From Benincasa hispida (lineage: Eukaryota; Streptophyta; Magnoliopsida; Cucurbitales; Cucurbitaceae), in assembly GCF_009727055.1 (NCBI RefSeq), contig NC_052349.1, positions 90,594,013 through 90,658,012 on the forward strand: a stretch of 64,000 nt of DNA. The letters are read 5' to 3'. Positions 9,911-22,401 of this stretch are shown here, in pieces. A program made the translations under genes and the position numbers. Numbering within the stretch: the stretch's first letter is position 1; each line of letters starts with the position of its first letter. The notes beneath the pieces are model-generated. The model worked only from the letters and a program-made list of their open reading frames with translations, searched no databases and was not told where the DNA came from.

Positions 9911-10544
9911 ATGTCCACCATGTTGATCTAAATTATATATGTATATGCATTGAAATTTTAATTTACGGGTAGGGTTTGTAACTTTTGAAGTACAAAGATC
10001 TATATTATAATAGTGTAATAATAATTTAGGTTTTGATTGGTAACTATTTAATTTTGAGTTATTATTTTTTTTAAATTAAGTTGATAACACCCATTCCACC
10101 TATAAACTTTTTGTTTTTTTTATCTACTTCTTACCAATGTTTTCAAAAAAGTCAAGTTTTGAAACATAATTTTTAAAACTTTGTTTTTGTTTTTTCAATT
10201 TGGCTAAAAATTTCTATTACTCAACAAATATAAAAATCATGGTATGAAATTAAGGAGAAATAATCTTAATTTTCAAAAAAACAAATATTACAGGGACCTT
10301 AAATTTTTTTTTTTTTTTTTTTAATTTTATTATAAAATGTAATGTTAATATATGCCCAACCAACTTACATAAGGGATTTTTTTCCAGAGTCACCCAACTA
10401 TATATGAACATCTCAATTTTTTATTTTAGGAGTTAACGTATTAAATTAAATTTGACTTTTGAAATTTTTTAATTGATATAATAGAGATTTTCATTGGTTT
10501 TTTAGAATGTATTTTCAATTTTAAATAGAAAGGAAAGTTTTGAT
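9911..10544. other. AT-rich intergenic DNA
   Basis: Homopolymer A and T tracts (for example around 10300-10322) and scattered decayed repeat words are present. I see no gene, RNA or clear element. Confidence 0.6.
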
Positions 10545-11563
10545 AATAAAACAAGAGAAAAATAAATAAATATTTATTTTCAAACTTATTATTTTGTATC
10601 AATTTTAATCATAAACTTGCAATTTTATTAAATTAAACCTTAAACTTAAATAAATGTGGCAATTTTTGTCCTCTAGTCAAATTTCACTAGTTCACCTATC
10701 AATTTTAATAAAATCAATGCAAAAATCTTCCTAAACTGATTAATTTGAATAAAATCAAGTTGTACACACAAAACTCATATAATTATTGCACAAAGTAACC
10801 ACTTAATAACCTTGAGAGAAGTCAACAAATTTTTTTATAATTCATTTAACGCAGATGAAAATATTTTTTCTTTCTCCAAAGATAATGACAAGAATGTGAA
10901 GTGGATCTCACATTTCGAGGTCAAACACTCACAATTACAAGAGTTACAAGACAATTACATAAGAAAACAATCAAACTAATTCGAATGACTTTAAATTACA
11001 CAACTCAAGTAAACAGATCCCAAGGAAAAGAGGCTACATGAATCCCCTCAATTGAAGTTTCATGTCATGTAGAATAACAAAGAAACACATCAGACCAAAT
11101 GACTTGACAAATCACATAGGGGTGAGTCACCTACCATAAGCACGTTCCCCAAATATGGTTAAAGAGACAATAAAGAATTAATGGTAACCCCTCCATCACA
11201 AACTCAAGCATTAGAAATAGTAGAAAACTATTGGTTAATACGATCGACATTTGTAGTCTATCTCATACAATAAGCTAGACTATAAAAGAATGTTTAGGAA
11301 TATTCCTTCCGAACTACAAGAGATTAGACCAAGATATTATAGGATGTAATGTAAGGATATTCTCTAGCACTGGTGACTGAAAAGACTCCAAAATGTACCT
11401 ATTTGAAAAGGTATATTAGTTCTCTAGAACTAGAAAACTAGAACCAAGGATCATCCAAAAGGAGAAACTCATAAACCCGTACATGAAACACTATCGCATC
11501 AAATAATCACAACACTACATTGTCGCATAAAGGGCCCTTCTAATCAAAGGTTAAACCAACCAC

Positions 11564-12235
11564 CACTATAAAAAATATCACATACGATAGCTTTATAAAG
11601 AAGGCTATCGTAGACTTTTTATAGCGTTTTTGGAAATGTTGTCATAAGCAATTTTCTTGAAAGTCTTGACTTTGTTTTTTCATCGCCATAAAAAATACTA
11701 TAAAATGTCCATTTTTAATAGCATAATTTTAATGCTATGAAACTTTACATAGCATTAGCAAAAATGCTATGGTTACTTTTTGATAGCATTTATTATAGCA
11801 CAAAAAGACATAAAAAATATACTGTTGTATTTTTAGGCACACTATTAAAGCCTATGTTATTGAACTTTTCGTAGCATCTTTTCAATGCTATAAAATAAGC
11901 TTAAAAAATTTGTTTTTTATTGCATAAATTTAATATTATGAAAACTTTACATAGCATTATGAGAAAATGCTATGATTACGTCTAATAGATTTTTTTTAAT
12001 AGTAATAAAAAATGTTATATAAACATATAGCATTTTTAAACCTCATTAATGTTGGTGTTGTTATGGATGGTAAGCAACTTTTAATAACAATTTTTTATTT
12101 CCATTTACAATTGTACTACTTTCAAATCACATATCGTCTTCATAATATTATATATATATATAATCGTCTCAATTAATTTCAATTATATGAATCTTTAATA
12201 TAATTGAGTGCACTTCCATCAAAATAAGAGTATAA

Positions 12236-12267
<32 letters not shown>

Positions 12268-13090
12268 CATCATTCATTATGTGACTCTTTAATCACTATA
12301 ACCATATCAAGTTACAACAAAAAATTAATAATAAAACAAACCTCTATAGTTTCTTTGAGACACATCATTTAGTCTTTATATCTTGTTGTCTGACTAACCA
12401 TCTTTACCCCCGGCTGCCGTAAAAGGATATAATTTACCATCAAATTTACCTAAACTCCTTAATTAAATGTGTTTGCACACAAATAAATAAATAAAATCCA
12501 CAATAATTGCAACAATGTAGTATTGTGATCATCTCTTCAACTACCTCTCTATTTCACTAGTTAGTTCTAATAACGGTCGGCTCTTCAAGTTCTTGGTGGT
12601 TGAAATCAATCATTTTCTGCTCATTCTTATCAAGGTTGAATAATGACTAAATTTGGTTGGTCTATTGAAATTAGGACTATTTCTCTGAATCTATAAAATA
12701 GGGAGTGATTAGTTTCGAAAGAGAACTGTGGAAGGGATTAGGAGAAGTTGTGGGGAAAGTTTCGGAGATCACAAAAATGAGGGATTAGAATGTGGAGAAG
12801 AGTTCAGGAGGGTTTTAGGAAATGAGAAAGGTGGAAAGAAGGAATGGTCTAAAGTAGAGCTTAACTTGCCTTAACAATGGTGGTCGTTCTCGGATTTCAT
12901 AATTGTTTATTCTCAAATATCCATGTCTGAGAGGAAGAAGTGCCCTTCATGTTGGGAGAGGAAGTAACAACATAGAGAAGAAAATGGGAGGAAGGGATGC
13001 TCAAGGTTAGGGCAAGATGGGAATATAAGGAGAAAAAACAATAAGGGAATTCATAGCATATTTTGCAAAATGCTATAATAAAAATCAACA
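11564..13090. mobile_element. CACTA-like non-autonomous element with ATGCTATG subterminal repeats
   Basis: It begins with CACTATAAAAAATATC (11564), a CACTA-type terminus. From 11590 to 12050 it carries many short repeats in both orientations, such as TTTATAGCG, TAGCATTTT, AATGCTATGAAA and ACATAGCATTA. These are typical of subterminal transposase-binding arrays. The words recur at the other side (13040-13075: CATAGCATATTTTGC, AATGCTATAATA). I found no matching right terminus, so the right border is a guess. The interior includes a CA/TA microsatellite (12236-12267) and no transposase frame. Confidence 0.45.
12236..12267. repeat. CA/TA microsatellite
   Basis: An (AC)n run passes directly into (AT)n. 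It is a simple sequence repeat inside the CACTA-like element and a potential length-polymorphic marker. Confidence 0.8.
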
Positions 13091-13470
13091 GAAAGGAATA
13101 TTTGTTATAATGCACGGCCATCTCCAATAAAAAACAAAAATCAAGAGATGCAAATTGTCTCAAACACAAAGGATAGCTTGTTAATTCTATGACGAAAACC
13201 TAGATGGACAGTCCACCTAAATACTTGGACTCTACAAAATGAAGTCCTCAATCTCGACGACATACAATGAGCTGGAACGAATCAAGAAATCTCCAACATA
13301 AGGTTTAAATACCTTCTTTTTTTATTGATAACTTATCATAAGGTTTAAATTGTAGTAATTTGTAAAGTCTAAGGTCAAAAGTATAATATTTATCTAAGTT
13401 TAAGGTATAATTTGACTAACTTAAAAGTTCAAGGATAAAATGAAGGTAAAAATTGAAAGATTTTCCTATA

Positions 13471-14040
13471 AACAAATAGGCTTTTTGTAGATGATTGTTT
13501 AGATGAAGGGAAATTATAACATGTGTCATCTCAAAATACCCTTGTTCGTACTATTGTAAAGATGCCTAACAATGCTTGGGGGAGGGTGAAGATTTTTATA
13601 CCGATCATACTCTTGGTATATATGGTCAATTGCAGGCAATTCATCACTAATATATCTAGGACGAGATTGAAGATTTGGTGGTTTTATTTTCTATTATACA
13701 TGACATCTTTTTGTTTTTTGTTTTTCTATTGCTATTTAGTTTATTTTATTGTTGTTGTTTTCTGGAATAAAAAAAAATAGATATGTTTGTTGTTTGTTTA
13801 GATTTTATTTTGTGTAACTTCGGTTTTCCAATTTTACCCCATGTATATATTAGTATTTACAGCTAAATTTTATTAAATTAAAATCGATAATTTTGGTTTT
13901 AAGATATTAGTTTAATCCCCTCTCTTTACCATTTTCTAATATGTTTATTTTAATTTCACATATCTTCTATCCTATGTTTTTTTATATGTAAATGCTGAAT
14001 GAGAAATTTTGGACCAATAACAAATTGTCACATCATTCAC
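13471..14040. other. AT-rich intergenic DNA
   Basis: A stretch open for 85 codons (13523-13780) is hydrophobic only because of T-rich composition and has no recognisable family. I see no gene here. Confidence 0.5.
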
Positions 14041-14579
14041 TAAATTAATGACGGAATTTCAATTCATCAAATTTAGGACCAATTAGAAGTTGACATGTGT
14101 CCCAAATTGAAGTTGAAGACAAATACTGATGACTTGGGTCAAATCATGCCCAAATCCAACTAATTTTGCACAAAGGCGAGACCCATAAACCAACCAAGCC
14201 CAAGTTCAACTAATCAGGCCTAAGGGCCAGACCCATGGACCAACCAAGCCCAAGCCCACAAGACCCACTAGAGAACTCTATAAATAGAGGAGCTCTCCTC
14301 ATTTGTTGGGGTCAGCAATTCTACATTCCTGATAGTCGAATTCACTGAAGTTCTTCGGAGATACAAACATTCTTTCAAGACTTCAAGAACATCAGGTGCT
14401 TCGCTTCCTCAAATCAAGCGTATGCATTCGTCTGGAAGAGAATCAGATGATCAAGTACTAGAGATCGAACCACATCGCATCAAATCAACATCAATACCAA
14501 CACCAACTCAAGTTCAACTACAAGAAACAAGTTTTCTTCGGAAACCTCATATGAACACCCATCCTCTAAGAAATCAAGT

Positions 14580-14700
14580 CTAAAGGCCGATCATTCAAGA
14601 AGATCATCAAGCTCAAAGGCTGATCATCCAAGAAGATCAACAAACCCAAAGTCGATCATCTAAGAAGTCAACAAGCCCAAAGGCCGATCATCCGAGAAAA
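14580..14700 (+). repeat. ~32-bp tandem repeat, about four units
   Basis: Units share AAAGGCCGATCAT followed by CCAAGAAGATCAACAAGCCC, with small changes, four times in a row. The array lies downstream of the TATA word of the LTR-like fragment. Confidence 0.7.
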
Positions 14701-14774
14701 CCAATCACTTAAAATATTAAAGTCTATTTTGAAGGCATCAAAAAATCATTGTGATAGAGATTGTACTTGCTACA

Positions 14775-14850
14775 CTAAAATTGATACAAATACAAAGTTC
14801 AACTCCACAGATTAATTGATACAAATACAAAGTTCAACCCCCACAAATTA
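14775..14850 (+). repeat. ~36-bp direct repeat, two units
   Basis: The word TTGATACAAATACAAAGTTC occurs twice (around 14779 and 14815), each followed by AAC and a CCAC-containing segment. It is a local duplication within the LTR-like fragment. Confidence 0.7.
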
Positions 14851-14870
14851 AGTTTCTTCAAAAATCTCGT

Positions 14871-15503
14871 GTGAATAGTATGTTCATCTTTCGATGAACC
14901 CAATAGAGGCAAACAATAACCCGGTAAATGAGATTGAAGCAAAGGGAGGTACTATCGTTCTCATGCATATATGTTTCGGTTTGGGAATTCAAAATGGAGG
15001 GGGTAAGGGTTTCATTTGGTGAATCAAAATGGAGAGAAGATTCAAATAATGAAGGTACACTTCTAGAGAAACTAGGGAAGCTAGGGAGTACATCAATTTT
15101 TAAATTTTGCATGAAATATAATGATTTTTTAAAAAAATAGTATTCTCCTTCTACACTTCCAAGTCATATCTCTGTTTATATTTAAAAACACCCAAATTGT
15201 TTGAAGATAAGTATCAATTTCCATGTATTTATCCATATATATAACATGAAATTCATTCATACTAAATTTATTGTCCTTTAGTACTTCCCCACACATAAAG
15301 TACATTTTATATGTCTAATAGGATTCTTGTATATACTTCGAGACACCAACATTTATTGACATCAATATACCTGTTTCTATATACATGATTATGAGATTGC
15401 GAATAGATTGAAAGTTAGCATCTTCATATATTTATTTATATATTATTATTTTTGTTTAGTATGGGAAGTATGTATGTTTTACATTTCGCTAGATTTTATT
15501 ATG
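14871..15503. other. Intergenic DNA without gene
   Basis: A weak 70-84-codon open stretch exists on each strand around 14860-15140, but they overlap antisense and match no family I know. The rest is AT-rich. Confidence 0.5.
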
Positions 15504-15511
15504 AAGGGAGG

Positions 15512-15761
15512 TAGGGGCGAGCATCCATCGGTTGGAGTCAATTTTTCGACCAAATCGCCATCGAACCAACTATAGTCGGTTTAGTAAATGTTTAAATCTA
15601 CCTCGACCGTCGAGAAGTAAAAGTCGATCAGTTTGATCAGTTTTATTCTTTATCTTTTTTGAAGCTTTCCAATTTGTAATTTTTCCAAACCGACACCGAC
15701 TGATCCCTCTTCTTCTCCGACTGGCTGACTTCGATTTTTTGATCTATCATACTCACTCCTA
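15512..15761. mobile_element. hAT-type MITE, second copy type
   Basis: The left end is TAGGGGCGAGCATCC and the right end, reversed, is TAGGAGTGAGTATG, a classic TAGGGGTGAGCA-like hAT terminus. Flanking 8-mers AAGGGAGG (15504-15511) and AAAGGAGG (15762-15769) match at 7 of 8 positions. The interior has CGACC/GGTCG words pairing across the element. It is 250 bp and non-coding. Confidence 0.8.
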
Positions 15762-15769
15762 AAAGGAGG

Positions 15770-17172
15770 GACAATTTTACCGCATGAATATTAACAAGTC
15801 TTTCTTAAATATAGGTTTAAATATCGTTGTAAATAATATTTATTTTGTGTTTTTATGAAATGCAACTTATCTAAATTAGATATTTTTGTGCCCGACTATG
15901 ATTTAGTTGAGTTGCTTGTTTAGAAAATGTAATGCTATTTACCATGGCCGACTCGTATATGAGACAAAAGCACTTAGTTATAATTGGTTACTTTATTTGG
16001 AAACAACAAAGGACTAACGTAATTAGATAAAGTAAATTAATACCATGTATATGTTATTATTATTGTTGTTACTATTATTATGAGGATGATAATGAAGATG
16101 ATGTGTGTGAAGTTGCTTTTGCAAGGGATGATGTGTCTGTCGTTTTTTATAATTTATGAAGAGAGAGAATTTTTTTTATAAAGGTTTGATGTCACATGTT
16201 GACGTTAAAATTAATCGAGATATGATGTGTTTGTTTTTTCTCTCTAATTTATGAAGAGATGACGTTTCGTAAATTAATTAGTAGTAGTGAACTATGGAGC
16301 TTAGATATTACACTTCAACGTTGTTAAAAAAGACATAAAGTATGTATTTTATCCTAATTTATGAAACATATGACATCTTATATATTTAACAAGTAATGGT
16401 CGTGATTTAAAGTTGAGTACGTTTTTTGTGATTCATGAAGAGTAGAAGATTTTTTTTCCTTTTACTTTAAGTAGTAGTATAAGAGATGAAGTTTATTGAT
16501 GTCGGCAATCTTTGATGTTACGAAGAGATGCATGAAAAACGAACGTTTAATTTTATAGTTTTTTAAAAGTTTAATTCAGAATCTTGCTTATATCTTTTTA
16601 TTTATTGGTTGAAATAAGGGAGGAGAGGTGATAAGTGAAAAACAAAGATAGGGAGAGAGAAATATTATTATATATCATCAACTTTTTTTAATAATGCCCT
16701 GATATAATAGACTATTTAAGACCCTTTCTTAAATATCATGCATTAAAATGCTATTTAAAGATTTAAATGACTAAATCTATATGTGGTATGGTCACTTTGG
16801 CAAATTTCATGCTTCTTTAAATAAGAATGTCTCAAATTTTGGTTTGATTTTTTAAATCAGTATCTACGGGTATAATTGTCAAAAATAAAAAATAAAAATA
16901 AAATGATTATCAAACGAGACCTAAATGATCAATAAATTGATAATCAAACTATTTAAAAACATAAGTTTACATGTTTGCACGCCATATATACAAATATATT
17001 GGAAAAGTACTAGGTTTTTTTTTTTTTTTTAATATATAAGTATGGGTTAAAGATTTAAAAAATATCATCTCAAGAAAAAGGATAGATAAAAATCATTTTA
17101 TACTAGTTGCTCGTTTCTTGTACATTGTTCTCTTGTAAAATAATAATACTAAATATATAGAAAATTTGATTA
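15770..17172. other. AT-rich intergenic DNA
   Basis: Scattered ATTTATGAAGAG-type words recur (near 16150, 16250 and 16430), hinting at a decayed tandem or dispersed repeat. I see no gene or RNA. Confidence 0.5.
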
Positions 17173-17405
17173 GTTTTTTCTATATATAATAACTGAAATT
17201 TTATTTAAATGACAAAACTATTTAAAATATTTTCGAATAATAGTAAAATATTACAGTTTATCTGTGATAGACTACTATCTATATCAGGATAGACATAGAT
17301 AATAGTCTATCGTGGTCTATCATGGTCTATCACAAATAAACTGTAATATTTTGCTATTATTATAAATATTTTGATTCATTTTCCTATATTTGAAAACAAC
17401 TCATA
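17173..17405. mobile_element. Hairpin MITE, GATAGAC family
   Basis: TAAAATATTACAGTTTATC (17247-17265) is mirrored by the reverse of AAACTGTAATATTTTGCTA (17338-17356). The centre carries repeated CTATC/GATAG words. It belongs to the same family as 1125-1345 and 33330-33490. The borders are approximate. Confidence 0.65.
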
Positions 17406-17844
17406 GTATATCACATATCAAACAAGTCCAAAGTATAACAAATATTAAACAACTTACAAGTACAACAAGAATATATGAGCCATATATAATTACATAACAA
17501 ATAACTTTCAATAATATCAATAATATGTCAATAGTATATCACATATCAATCAATTTTAAGTGCATCAACTATCAACATTATATCAGCAGTATTACAATAC
17601 ATATCAAATAACTTTTTAAGAATTTCAATAGTATATCAATAATATAACACATATCAATCAACTTTCAATATTATCAATAGTATATTAGTAGTATATCAAA
17701 TATATATAAAAAAAAACCGTTTAAGTCTATTAACAGTATATCTAATATTAATCAACATTTCAATTCTATCGGCAATATGTCTAGCATCAATCAACATTCA
17801 ATCAACAACTTATTTTGAAGCAAAATATGTTTGTTTCATTTTAT
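17406..17844. repeat. Diverged TATATCA/CAATCAAC repeat tract, left part
   Basis: Many loosely periodic words such as AGTATATCACATATCAATCAAC are present. The tract resumes after the CACTA element at 24066 and runs to about 24560, where the same words (TATATCTAACAACAATCAAC) recur. The two halves join without loss if the CACTA element is removed. Confidence 0.6.
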
Positions 17845-18559
17845 AAACGCTACAAGACCTAGCATTGGGATAGTCTTGAAAAGTATCAGCAAAAGGCCCT
17901 GTCGACCTTTTTCAAATGTCAACAAAAACCGTCAGGATAGGTCTATTAGGATATCTTATCTCGACGGTTTTTTAGTTGGTGTTGGCATAGACTATCTATA
18001 CCGATGTCGTTTAAGTTCATTGATTTGCCAATTTCATGCATATGCGTCAGCAAGATGCTTTCCCGACGCTTATATTTGTATGAGTTTACAGACATTGAAC
18101 TTTTACTGACACTTAACATATAGCGTCCGGATAGATGACTTTTGTCTAAACCTACGTAGTGTCAGCATTGACTTTATTTTAAAAAAATATATATTTTTTA
18201 TTTTTTAAAAACACTATATTTCTCTTAGCTTCAATTGTAGTTAAATATTCTGTATGAAGCAAAATATTTGAAAACAAAAAACAACCTAACTTTATTTTAA
18301 TAGTCATAAATATCCTTACAACTTATATTGTTCCAAAATGAAATAGACATATATGAACTAAAAATAACAAAAACATGAGTCTTGATTAAAAAAAAAAAAA
18401 AAAAAAAGACACTTAAGTTTAAGAGGCATAACATTGACATAAAAACATTTTAATCGACAGTGAAGTCACAGACATAATATTGATCTTGTAAAAAAATAAA
18501 TAATGCAAAGTTCAGATTATAATTGAGACATCAATTAAACTTTTTTTTCTCAACTCATA

Positions 18560-19100
18560 TATATACACATACATTCACTCAAGTGTTTAACTCACATTTC
18601 TCAACACATATTCAAAACAACAAGAACGATACAAACATCATAACTCACAATTCTCAATTCAGCATTCAAAACAACAATAAGAACACAACGATTATGAACT
18701 TATAATTCATTAACACAAATGCAAAACAACAATAACAACACAAAAATTCTTGACTCACATTCAAAACAATAACGACAACACGGAAGTCATTAACCAAATT
18801 TCTTTAACACATTCAAAACAACAATAATATCATAAATATGATTAATTAACAATTCTCCTCACATTCAAAACAACAACAGTAACAATAACCATTAACTCAT
18901 ATTTCTTCTACATATTTAAAACAACAATAACATCACAAATATTATTAACTAACACTTATCAACTCACGTTCAGAACAACAATATTAACAAACACCATTAA
19001 CTCGCATTTCTTTAACATATATTGAAAATAACAATAACACAAAAATCCTTAACTCACAATTCTAAATTCAACATTCAATACAACAACACAGTTCACCCAA
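18560..19100. repeat. CAAAACAACAATAACA tandem-like array
   Basis: About ten imperfect units share ATTCAAAACAACAATAAC followed by CACAAA and TTAACTCACATTTCT, at roughly 50-65-bp spacing. The array lies in the 3' half of the CACTA element, downstream of its genes. It has no coding capacity. Confidence 0.6.
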
Positions 19101-19439
19101 TGTTTAGAAAAAAAATCAAACCTAATATTCAAAACAACATTATTCTAGCCCCAAATTAAAAGCATAACAAAAACAAATAACATTTTATTGCATCATGCAA
19201 AGTATTTTCGTTGCTACATAACTACACGGTAACAAAATAATTCAAGCACAACTTATTCTATCCCATACATTCAAAACCATAACAAAAACAAATAACATTC
19301 TATTATAAACATAATTCTCAAAACTAATTCTTAAGTATCTACTTTTTATTTGAAAATAACATAATTTTATTTCATACCTAATTTGGCGTTCCTTCTTGTG
19401 AATCCATGAATTGTTTGATCAATCTTTCAAGCCTACTAC

Positions 19440-20560
19440 CTTAGGTATTCTTCAATTTTTGAATCTTGATGTTCAACTCTTCTTTTAACAACCTTATCTC
19501 AGTTGCTTGCTTTTGCTCTTTTTGTGCATAGGATGAACTTATTTTAGGTTTTGGCTTTGGGCCCCAACCTTTACCTTTAGTGTGGCCCGGTCGTCTTCCC
19601 AACACAGTCTCCCATATTTCTTCTCCTAAAAGTGGTTGGCTTCCTTTTGAAGTTCTCATCACTTGTAACAGTAACATTTTATCCTACAATTATATAATTA
19701 AAAAAAGTAAATATGCAAAATAATTCTAAATGAAATCATTTTTAATAAAAAAAAAAGTTTTACAGATGCATCACTGGCCGTCTGATTCACAAAAATTCTA
19801 TTTCGTGTGTGTTTCATAGAATAGATCAATCGATCTAAGATCTTCACCTTTATTCTTTATCTGTAACCCAAATCACAAAAAAGTCAACTTATATAAGAGT
19901 TAGTAAAGAAAAAGAAACAGACATTGTTTGCCCCATACCAAATCTTGTTGTACATTGATGAACGTTTTTTATCCCGTTTTATGATTAAAATCAAGTTCCT
20001 CCTGATTTCTCTTGTTTGTTTCCGAAGTTTTCTAATAAAACTATAAATTAGCTAAAAGTCAAGTAAACAAAATTAGAAAAATAACATATTAATTTAATAT
20101 CATACCTTAAAAGTAGGACTTTCAAACCTCGTGCAATCTTCAAGCTAATTTTTAAGACGATAGGTGGGCATGCACGTGCCTCTTCAGGAGTGTCAAATTG
20201 TTTATAGTATTTATGCAACTCTGCCCTATACTCTTTAAATGTATTTTGCATTTGTCGATCAAGAAATTTCACCACTTGAGGTTGGGACAAACCAAACATA
20301 TAGTAGTTCTGTATAATGAACAAATGATTGTAGTAACAATTTCATATTTAATAATTGCTTAAGAAAATGATCAACTTACTTGAAGTTGACTTTTAACAAG
20401 CTCTATCGCTTCTCTTGTTACATCCTTCCATGTGGCACGACATACATGGAAAAGCTTCTCTCACAGTGGTACCAATAGCACTGCTGAATCTTGTTACCCA
20501 AGGACCAATGGATTTCTTCAACGTGTTTCATATGCGACATGTTTTGATGTAAACAATCCT
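19440..20560 (-). pseudogene. Ptta/En/Spm-type plant transposase, fragmented
   Basis: Two recognisable blocks remain. One carries TFKEYRAELHKYYKQF with PEEARACPP (around 20250-20150). The other carries EIWETVLGRRPGHTKGKGWG followed by PKPK and a coiled-coil-like KEQKQATEIRLLKEEL (19660-19460). Both are hallmarks of the second gene of plant CACTA elements. The segments between are intron-like or decayed. The frame is not continuous, so the product would be non-functional. Confidence 0.75.
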
Positions 20561-20567
20561 TTCAATC

Positions 20568-22396
20568 TGTTGAGTTTTATGCCTAAAACTCGTGGTATGT
20601 AAACAATGAAGCTTATTCTGAAAATTCAATAAAGGTGTTATTGAATAGATCTATTACTTGAATAGAAATCCAATAAACCTAAAAGTCCCTTGACTATTGG
20701 ATGAGTACTTGAACTTTATGTGGAGACATAAAAGTGGATCAGGTTCGAGAAAATAGTCAAAATGATCTATAGTACATGGATAAAGTTGGGTACCTTATTC
20801 TGGTAACACTATTGGATACTACTCTGTAGTTGCTACAAGGAGTTGTAAAATGCTACAAACGAAGCGATCCTAATTCATTCATGTTGGACATGAGGAGTGG
20901 GGGTGTCTTTATGCAAAAGAGTTTGTACAAAATCGGACCACGAAATGAGTCACTCTTACTTTATAACGTTGTTTACTGTTTAAGACTGACTATTTCAAAG
21001 TGATGACCTAGGTAACTTGACCTTAATCTTGAGCTAATTATGAACTCCTGTTTATCTGGGATTGCCCTTAGATTTGCATAGGTGAGGGTTGGCTCAACCG
21101 GCCCAATATGACTACCATTTCAGGGGTAAAACTGGATAGATAGCTGGAAACATAGAGTGCAAGAGGGAATTCATTCCTACCCGCTTTAGGGATAGTAGAA
21201 AGGTTGTTCCCTTAAGTGTTGATTCTGAGACTTGAACAAGAGATCTCGCCCTCTCATTTGGAATGAGAGGGACTCGGTTTTGTGATTGGATCACAAAACA
21301 ATTGTTCATTAGGGGATCAGTGGGGACTTAAAGAACAAGAGGTAATTTCGGGATAAAACAGAAATTTGACCCAGCCGTTATTACGAACAACCTGTGAAGG
21401 GTTAACTTACTAATCATGGTTATATCGAGTGGACATAATATATCTACAGTGAGGGGAGTTCAGCTATGGGCTTTAGTGGAGTGACCCATTAGTTAACGAA
21501 TGGGGGTTAGATCGATCTAATGAGTTTAGTCGATTAATCTCGGATCATTGCAGCCCATGATCTGTGGTCCATGAGGTCCCCTTACTAGCTCGAAAATGGA
21601 TAGCTCTAGAGTAGCGTGATAAGTTAATTTGAAACGTTCAAATTAGAATCAAACGGAATTGGAGAAAATATATTTAAATATGATATAAATATATGAAGAT
21701 GAATTTGTGTAAAAATTAATTTAATATTAGATATTAAATTAATTAGAATTATTTAAATTGTTTAAATAATTATTTATTAATTTTATTATAAAATTAATTT
21801 TTGAAATTAATTTGTAAAATTAACAAATATTGATTTTAGAAATAAAATATGATTTAAAATCAATTTGGATTTTTGGAAAATGGAAAAATTACACAAAACT
21901 TGAAAATGGGTTTTCAAGTTCATCTTCAAAGTAGCTTACTTGGAACCCACCTTTTCCTTTTTCTTTACTCCAGTATGAGCTGCATCCCATGTAGCACATC
22001 TCTTTGCATCATAGTCTGCAATATATTGAAGAGAATGGAGTGAAGAAAAAGAAGAGAACCGACTGAATTTTTGCTGAAAAATTCGAATGAAGAAGGAGTT
22101 TTTCAATGGGTTCTGTTTAGTGTGTTTTCTCCATATTCCCTTTGATTCCAGCTTATTTTGAGTCCCACAACTCAATCTAGAGCATCAAGAGAATAGTAGG
22201 GAAGATCTTGTGGTGGTCTACACAAGGATTTAGAGGATTTTGCAGCTGGAAATGGAGATTTCGTTAGTTCGGCCAAGGTATGTTCATGAAACTCATTATA
22301 CTATGTTTTTAGCATGTTTCTTTTCAACCAAAATTAATGAACTAGAGTGCTTATGGATTCTGATTTCTTCCGCTGCGTAATGGTGTTGATTCAACA
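20568..22396 (+). mobile_element. Solo LTR (Ty1/copia-like) inserted in the CACTA element
   Basis: It starts TGTTGAGTTTTATGCC (20568) and ends TTCAACA (22396). Flanks CAATC (20563-20567) and TAATC (22397-22401) are a 5-bp duplication with one change. Its sequence parallels the LTR at 42017-43927 throughout (GGTAACACTATTGGATAC, GAGTGGGGGCGTC-like, TTAATCTCGGATCATTG and the CCACAACTCAATCT region). It separates the TNP2 remnant from the Ptta remnant and is younger than the CACTA insertion. Confidence 0.8.
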
Positions 22397-22401
22397 TAAT
22401 C

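Larger units (their letters stand above)
10545..13470. mobile_element. Foldback repeat family Y, interrupted by a CACTA-like element
   Basis: The left segment (10560-10700, with AAACCTTAAACTTAAATAAATG) and the right segment (13330-13470, containing the reverse of a similar ACCTTAAACTTAGATAAAT word) are inverted relatives. A similar left arm occurs at 32525-32660, with its own inverted partner at 32950-33090. The simplest reading is one foldback MITE opened by the insertion at 11564-13090. Borders are approximate and the interior 10880-11560 is unassigned. Confidence 0.4.
14092..14870 (+). mobile_element. LTR-like fragment with promoter word and tandem repeats
   Basis: A repeated CCAACCAAGCCCAAG block (14190-14260) is followed by a strong TATA word inside CTATAAATAGAGGAG (14279-14293). 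GC-balanced, leader-like sequence comes next, then two tandem arrays (14580-14700 and 14775-14850). This U3-TATA-R-U5 layout resembles a solo LTR or a non-autonomous retroelement end. I cannot place clean TG..CA ends or a target duplication. Confidence 0.45.

Noticed and set aside
17831..18109. 92-codon open frame
   Set aside because: Covers the left terminus and subterminal repeats of the CACTA element, so it crosses a transposon border.
18560..19100. CRISPR-like repeat array
   Set aside because: Units are imperfect, AC-rich and lack uniform spacers; this is plant DNA inside a transposon.
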